Part shown: in pieces, positions 58,982 through 64,000 of the stretch | Layout of the letters: each line of letters starts with the position of its first letter | Numbering within the stretch: position 1 is the first letter of the stretch | NCBI RefSeq assembly: GCF_000346465.2 | Contig: NC_034015.1 | Span: 20,460,462 to 20,524,461, forward strand | Source of the DNA: Prunus persica | Lineage: Eukaryota > Streptophyta > Magnoliopsida > Rosales > Rosaceae | Direction: 5' to 3' | DNA: 64,000 bases | Made by a program: the position numbers and the translations under genes | The notes under the pieces: generated by a model | The model's database searches: none | Seen by the model: only the letters and a program-made list of their open reading frames with translations | Told to the model about the DNA's origin: nothing

Positions 58982-60034
58982 TCATACAGAAGCAAGTTTA
59001 CCAGAAACTGCCTTCCCTTGATTTTCTTCAGGAAAGTCATCACCATCATTCTCAACGGGAGTCTGCTTAGACACTGCTGTTTCGCGCTGGGATGGGGCAC
59101 TGCCAGCTCCAGTCACTGACTGCTGATAAAGAACACCCCCTACAATTGTTAAGAGGAGGCAGAGCAAACCAAAAGGACTGGCATGCTTATCCCAAATCAG
59201 CACATTGATGGCAACCGTAAGAAACTTATTAACAACACCAGTCACTGTAAATGCTGTTGCAGAGATTGCCTTCCTAGCTGCAAACCCAAAGAAACTGATG
59301 AGCAATCCAAACACACACGACAGTGAGACCGCGAAAAGTGCACCGGGTTCAAAGAAATTCGCAGCATTCGATCCCAAAGCACCAAACACTTCAGCATACT
59401 CTCCCGTTATAATCCAAAACGGTGGGGCCATCATTAGTGACAACAGATTGTTGTACAACACAAAACCCCAGGTGTTCAACCCGAGATTAGTGACCATATG
59501 TTTAATATAAACCATCTCAGTTGTAATGGTCACCAAATATGCAAATGCCCATGAATAAGCGGTCAGAGTGAAACCCGAATCAGTGGCCACATAGCCAACA
59601 GCTCCGCCCAAAATGATCAACAACGACACAAAGGTAAGCTTAGATGGGATTGGCTGTTTCCTAAAGGCAGTATCCGCTAGCGCAACCAAAAGGGGTGTGC
59701 ATGATCTAAACACTATAAACGTATCCACATTGGCATGGCGAAGAAGATTAGTGTTGGTAAAGATTGCAAGGTAGAACACAAAGGCAGCAGGCAAAAACTT
59801 CTTGGCCGTCTGGAGTGAGAAGGGATCATGGTGTAAAAATCCAAACTTTCCCAGAGCCCAAACTCCCAATGCAGAAGTAAGGTATTGCAGTGCGGTCAAA
59901 AGGCCAGGGTAGTTGAATTTGGTAATGGCAAACTTGTTTATCACAGCTAACAAGCTGGAACAGAGTGCATACCCAACCACGAGACTGCTCGTGGCGAAGT
60001 ACGGCTTAGTTGAATCAACTCTAATAGAAGACAT
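58982..60034 (-). CDS. GFT1: Golgi GDP-fucose transporter (GFT1/GONST4-type)
   Basis: A single exon encodes 350 residues; Arabidopsis GFT1 (At5g19980, formerly GONST4) is similar in size. It belongs to the drug/metabolite transporter fold with about ten hydrophobic segments. Family-identical stretches include SSLVVGYALCSSLLAVINK, FYLAIFTNTNLLRHANVDTF, VGYVATDSGFTLTAYSWA and FAARKAISATAFTVTGVV. The GxxNK motif GVVNK (266-270) is linked to GDP-sugar recognition in this group. The acidic C-terminal tail ends GKLASV, as in GFT1. It would exchange GDP-fucose for GMP across the Golgi membrane, feeding fucosylation of xyloglucan, pectin and glycoproteins. The leader (about 60035-60480) may contain an intron. 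Substrate assignment rests on similarity. Confidence 0.92.
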   Translation of the reverse strand: MSSIRVDSTKPYFATSSLVVGYALCSSLLAVINKFAITKFNYPGLLTALQYLTSALGVWALGKFGFLHHDPFSLQTAKKFLPAAFVFYLAIFTNTNLLRHANVDTFIVFRSCTPLLVALADTAFRKQPIPSKLTFVSLLIILGGAVGYVATDSGFTLTAYSWAFAYLVTITTEMVYIKHMVTNLGLNTWGFVLYNNLLSLMMAPPFWIITGEYAEVFGALGSNAANFFEPGALFAVSLSCVFGLLISFFGFAARKAISATAFTVTGVVNKFLTVAINVLIWDKHASPFGLLCLLLTIVGGVLYQQSVTGAGSAPSQRETAVSKQTPVENDGDDFPEENQGKAVSGKLASV

Positions 60035-61369
60035 TGAGACTAACTAATGCACCCAATTCAAATTCAGAGCAAAATCTAGCAGATCTTCAAAAATTTCAAG
60101 TACATATACAGTGAAAGACAGCGCTATGAAAGGTTAAGTGAATGAGAATGAAGAGGCAAGAACTTCATAGAAAATCCAACATATGGGTATTGAAGATTAT
60201 GCCGATCTGCTATATTGGTCAAGAAATTAATACATAAAACGACGATATATTGGATTGAAATGTATAGATAGAGAATAAATTGTACATCACCGACACATAG
60301 AAAAGCGCGGATCTTGAAGCAGAAGGAAGCAAAGGATGGCCTCGCTGTGGAGGCTGAGATCTCAGAGAGAGCTTTGGAAAGCTTAGAGAAGCGAAATGGG
60401 GGAGAAGAACAGAGAGAGCCTTGCAGAACAGGGAGAGAGACCGACGAAAGAATAGAATTGAAATTTCTATGGCGTTGATTTGTCGAAATAAGAAGAGGTG
60501 AAACGGCTTCGTTTTAAGAGTTGTTGGTTTTGGTTTGCTTGGACTATGTCGTCGTGCGGGTTTATGTGTTAATGCCGTAGTTAATGGAGCGATATTTATT
60601 TAATATTAAAGATTTCTTGAGGAGGATCTCTGCAGATTTCCCGAATTAATGATCATGTAAGTGTGAATATAATAATATTAACAACAGGAAAGGTAAAGAA
60701 AAAAAAAGACAAAACATGCTGTCAAAAAATATTCACACTTGCCTTATATGTTGAAATTTTCATAAGAAATTGAAGTACTTCTTCAAAAAGTACTTGGGAG
60801 TGCTTCCTGAAGATGCACATGACAGGTGCTTCTCTAGAAAACGCTTCTATGACTCAAAAGCGCTTCTAAACTTTTTTATTAAGCGCTGTCAGAAGCGCTT
60901 TTAATTGTAAAAAAGCGCTTTTAACTATTTCAGAAGCACTTCCAAACATGTCATAAGTCGGTTGGTCAGGATAATAAGTCTGATTCATTACATCTGAATT
61001 TATAATACTGAATTAATATTATAAAGTAATTTATCCTATTGCTTGTATTTAAGAAAGAAAGAAAAAAAAGTTGCAGGTTGGTGCACTAATCAAATTGTTG
61101 GGTCGTTTGGAAGCCTCTAAGTAATGTTCACTCTTGAAGCCCAACATAGGCCCAAATTATTGCAAGCTGTTGACACAGCAAATTAGGCCCAATATTAGAA
61201 CCAAAGCAAGCGTTCAAAATCACAACCAACCAAACCAGAAGCCGAATATGCTCACCCAACAACACAACGGTCAATCCTTCATGTTCAATTCCCGCCACTT
61301 TCTATCTAAGCCATTCCTCTTCCCAACCTCCTGTCACAACCCCACACTAACCAAAGCATCATGCATCCA
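60035..61369. other. Spacer upstream of GFT1: leader/promoter and MITE-like repeat
   Basis: It contains the GFT1 leader with GAGA-rich segments (60360-60440), a MITE-like AGAAGCGCTTTT cluster (60776-60953) and AT-rich DNA. The plus-strand frame at 61134-61373 has no recognised domain. Confidence 0.5.
60776..60953. repeat. MITE-like sequence with repeated AGAAGCGCTTTT units
   Basis: Degenerate AAGCGCTT/AGAAGC(A/G)CTT units occur at least six times in both orientations, between AAGTACTT at the left and GAAGCACTTCCAAACATG at the right. The pattern resembles small hAT-type MITEs of dicots. Exact ends and target duplication were not resolved. Confidence 0.5.
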
Positions 61370-62139
61370 ATAAAGTGACCTCTCTACAAGGAGTCAAAGG
61401 CCGTTGGTTCTGCAAAATTGGATCACAGAGTGGTGATCTATTGCCTAATCTTGCTGAATATCGCTTTATTGTGGGGACTCTCCAGTATCTTACTTGGACT
61501 AGGCCTGATCTCTCATATGCAGTCAATCACGTGTGTCAGTTTATGCATACTCCAAGAGACCCTCATCTACAAGTAGTAAAAAGAATTCTGAGATGCCTTA
61601 AAGGCACAATCAACCATGGTCTTTTTATTCAAAAGCAAGCTACTAATGTTCTATCTCTGCAAGCCTACTCTGATGCAGATTGGGCAGGTTGCCCTTATGA
61701 TCCACGATCTCCTGGAGGTTATTGCGTCTTTCTAGGATGTACTCTCATTAGTTGGAGTGCAAAGAACCAATCATTTGTGGAAAGATCCTCAACTGAAGCT
61801 GAGTACAGATCACTCACTTTAACAGCAGCTGAGCTTTCCTAGATTGCAAAGTTATTTGCATAAATTGGTTACAAACTTCCCTCTCTTCCAGTCTTATGGT
61901 GTGATAATATATCTGCCATAGCGCTATCAAATAATCCTGTGTTTCATTCTAGAACTAAACATTTTGAGCTAGATTTCCACTACATTAGAGAACAAGTTCT
62001 CAATCAAAAATTGACTGTGAAGTATGTTTGTAGTCAAGACCAAATTGCTGACATTCACACCAAGTCTTTCAGCAAGCAACGTTTCCTTTTTCTCTGGTCT
62101 AAGCTTTCACTTCAGTCCCCTCCATTCAGCTTGAGGGGG
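61370..62139 (+). mobile_element. Ty1/copia pol fragment (RT end and RNase H), decayed
   Basis: The frame from 61375 encodes the end of copia reverse transcriptase (AEYRFIVGTLQYLTWTRPDL, VNHVCQFMHTPRDPHLQVVK) and RNase H (YSDADWAGCPYDPRSPGGYC, SWSAKNQSFVERSSTEAEYR). After an in-frame TAG (61840-61842) and TAA (61861-61863) it continues with LWCDNISAIALSNNP, HSRTKHFELDFHYIRE and DQIADIHTK. It ends in a polypurine tract (TTGAGGGGG) right before the LTR. Gag, integrase and most RT are missing. The left end carries 25 bases nearly identical to the LTR start, directly fused to pol. The element cannot move on its own. Confidence 0.88.
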
Positions 62140-62595
62140 TGTAAAGAGACCTCTCTATAAGGAGTGTTAAATTTAATACACACTTGAAGAATATTGAAAA
62201 ATCTAGAAGAAATTAGAAAACTCAAGAAAGTTCATAACTTTGACAAAGTCAAGTTTTAAGAGAGGATTGTTGTAAATTCTAGAAAAGTCCTGATAAAAAT
62301 CTTGTAATAAGGTAATATTATATTATAAAGTAGTGGCTAGGAGAAGAAGTCAAGTCCACCAACTTGGAGAATGGCGGCAGCTTTAGTGTATAAATAGATG
62401 TTGTTGTCTCTTGTACAAAGTCAAGAGAGTGAGAACAGGCCAAATAGCCAGTAAAAAAGAGAGAGAACAGGCCAATAAGCCTAGCAAACAGTTTCTAGTT
62501 GTTGAAGGCCAATAAGCTTGGTCCTTTATAAGGCCTTGTACCCATCTATTGTTGAATAAATAAAATCACTTTTTTGTTCTCTAAAACCCAACAGA
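62140..62595 (+). mobile_element. 3' LTR of the copia fragment
   Basis: It starts TGTAAAGAGACCTC directly after the polypurine tract and ends CCAACA. It contains a TATA box (TATAAATAG, 62389-62397) and AATAAATAAAATC poly(A)-like signals near the end. Length is about 456 bases. The 5-base flanks (ATCCA left of the fragment, GAGTC right) do not match, as expected for a truncated element. Confidence 0.75.
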
Positions 62596-62777
62596 GTCAA
62601 ACAAGTCAAAGTTAGTTATAATATTGGTGTTAATTCTCTGTTTAGACTGCTGTAGTTTTGATATGATCTGTTAGAGTATTGTTAGAGCACGACTCTTGTA
62701 CAGTAAGCAAAGTCAGTTTTTAGTCTCTGTATAAATACTCTGATGTAATTTAATTATTCCTTCAAAGCTGCAAATCC

Positions 62778-64000
62778 ATGAACCAGCTCAAACAGATCCA
62801 GTCCCAGATGTTTCTTCTTGGTCTACACCAAGACAGATTCACCCTCAGCAAGCTCATGGCCTTTTGCACGGACCCATCTCTTGGAAACTTGTATTGCGCT
62901 GAGAAAGTCTTCCATTACATCCAAAACCCATGTTTGTTCGTTTACAATAGAATGATTAAAGCGTTTGCTAAAAGGGGTAGTTTCAGAAGTGCCCTTGAGC
63001 TCTTTCGGCTGCTAAGGGAAGAGGGCTTGTGGCCGGATAGTTTCACGTACCCATTTGTTTTTAAAGCCATTGGATGCTTGAGAGAGCCTCGTGAAGGAGC
63101 AAAGGTTCATGGGCTTGTGGTAAAAACTGGCTTTGAGTTTGATGCGTATGTATGTAACTCGCTCATTGACATGTATGCTGGCTAGGGTATGGTTCGGAAT
63201 TTTAAGCAATTGTTTGACGAAGCCTGAGAGAAATTGGCTTTGTTGGAATGTTACGATTTCGGGGTATGTTAGGTGCAGGAGGTTTGAGGATGCTTTTGAT
63301 ATGTTCCAGCGGATGCGATGTGAGAGCAATAAGAAGCCTGATGAGGCTACGGTGGTAAGCACCCTTTCGGCTTGCACAGCATTGAAAAATTTGGAGCTTG
63401 GTAAACAAATTCACGACTATGTTAAAAGTGAGCTTAAATTGACTACTATAATCGGAAATGCATTGTTGAACATGTATGCTAAGTGTGGTTGTTTGAATGA
63501 AGGCCGGCGAATTTTTGATGAGATACCATCGAAAAACGTGATCTGTTGTACGAGTATGGTGTCTGGGTATGTAAAATTGTGGTAGGCTGGATGAGGCTAG
63601 AGAGGTTTTTGATGGGAGTTGAATTAAGGATGCTGTTCTATGGACCGCTATGATTAATGGGTATGCGCAATATAACCGTTTTGATGAGGCCGTGGCTCTA
63701 TTCCAAGAGATGCAAATTAGAAGAGTTAAAGGAGATAAATTTACAGCGGTTACTCTCCTTACAGGCTGTGCTCAGTCGGGAGCATTAGAGCAAGGGAAAT
63801 GGATTCACAGGTACATGGAGGAAAACGGAATTAAGATTGATGCACCTGCTCTTATTGAAATGTATGCAAAATGTGGGTGCATAGACAAATCCTTGGAGAT
63901 TTTCAATGGATTAAGGGAAAAAGATGCAGCCTGTTGGACTTCAATCGTTTGTGGGCTTGCAAAGAATGGCAAGGCAAGCAAAGCAGTCGAGTTGTTCTCA
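62778..64000 (+). pseudogene. PPR pseudogene (At1g31430-like), runs off the window
   Basis: The frame begins MNQLKQIQSQMFLLGLHQDR and continues with PLS-type PPR motifs (VYNRMIKAFAKRGSFRSALE, WNVTISGYVRCRRFEDAFDM, ISGYVRCRRF, TAMINGYAQYNRFDEAVALF). Breaks are TAG at 63183-63185, a frameshift near 63222-63232 before PERN, a one-base insertion near 63575 (AAAATTGTGG where AAATGTGG is expected) and TGA at 63620-63622. A short in-frame loss also shows before ALIEMYAKCG. Frames on both sides of each break match the same Arabidopsis PPR family (At1g31430). The copia LTR lies 182 bases upstream, and a TATA-like TATAAATAC sits near 62731. With four or more disabling changes it is a pseudogene, unless assembly errors are to blame. 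Confidence 0.9.

Noticed and set aside
1..64000. tRNA, rRNA, known miRNA precursors or CRISPR arrays
   Set aside because: I looked by eye for tRNA B boxes, common plant miRNA sequences and regularly spaced repeats. Only SINE-like boxes and ordinary SSRs were found. A covariance search would be decisive.

Overview
This is nuclear DNA of a eudicot plant. The genes have short GT-AG introns in AT-rich spacers. The products are plant-specific: PPR editing factors, a DELLA/GRAS protein, GA 3-oxidase, LEUNIG, a chloroplast BASS carrier, an LRR-III receptor kinase and a GARP regulator. Gene content and repeat style fit a Rosaceae-like genome (inference only). One 100-N assembly gap is present. I found no prokaryotic-style system, CRISPR array, tRNA or rRNA, and no convincing new biological system.

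Layout. 1-2491 (+): 3' part of a full-size ABCG/PDR transporter. 3749-5745 (+): gibberellin 3-oxidase. 6148-13874 (-): LEUNIG co-repressor with 18 coding exons. 15571-19332 (-): plastid sodium/pyruvate carrier of BASS2 type with 13 exons. 24139-26867 (+): LRR-III receptor pseudokinase like At2g26730. 31499-34012 (-): CRR21-type PPR editing factor. 40449-42658 (+): EFM-type GARP/MYB-like repressor. 43726-46441 (-): RRM protein with an Asp/Arg-rich middle and coiled-coil tail. 49310-50950 (-): DELLA-type GRAS protein with a degenerate DELLA motif. 55918-58086 (+): DYW-class PPR protein. 58982-60034 (-): GDP-fucose transporter of GFT1 type. 61370-62595 (+): decayed Ty1/copia fragment with its 3' LTR. 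62778-64000 (+): PPR pseudogene running off the window.

The genes do not form one pathway, but there are functional echoes. A GA biosynthesis enzyme and a GA-response DELLA-like protein lie about 45 kb apart. LEUNIG and EFM are both developmental repressors in flower and flowering control. Two microsyntenies with Arabidopsis stand out from locus numbers: ABCG40 with GA3ox1 (At1g15520/At1g15550), and At2g26730 with BASS2 (At2g26900).

Non-genic structure worth a look: a PIF/Harbinger-like MITE with 3-bp TSDs around the gap in LEUNIG intron 1; a recent 253-bp tandem duplication in LEUNIG intron 8; a 33-residue polyglutamine tract; a foldback MITE inside a TA microsatellite at 35.2-35.6 kb; LTR fragments; SINE-like loci with Pol III boxes; a G-box plus TATA arrangement in the GA3ox intron; and a GC-AG intron in the RRM gene.
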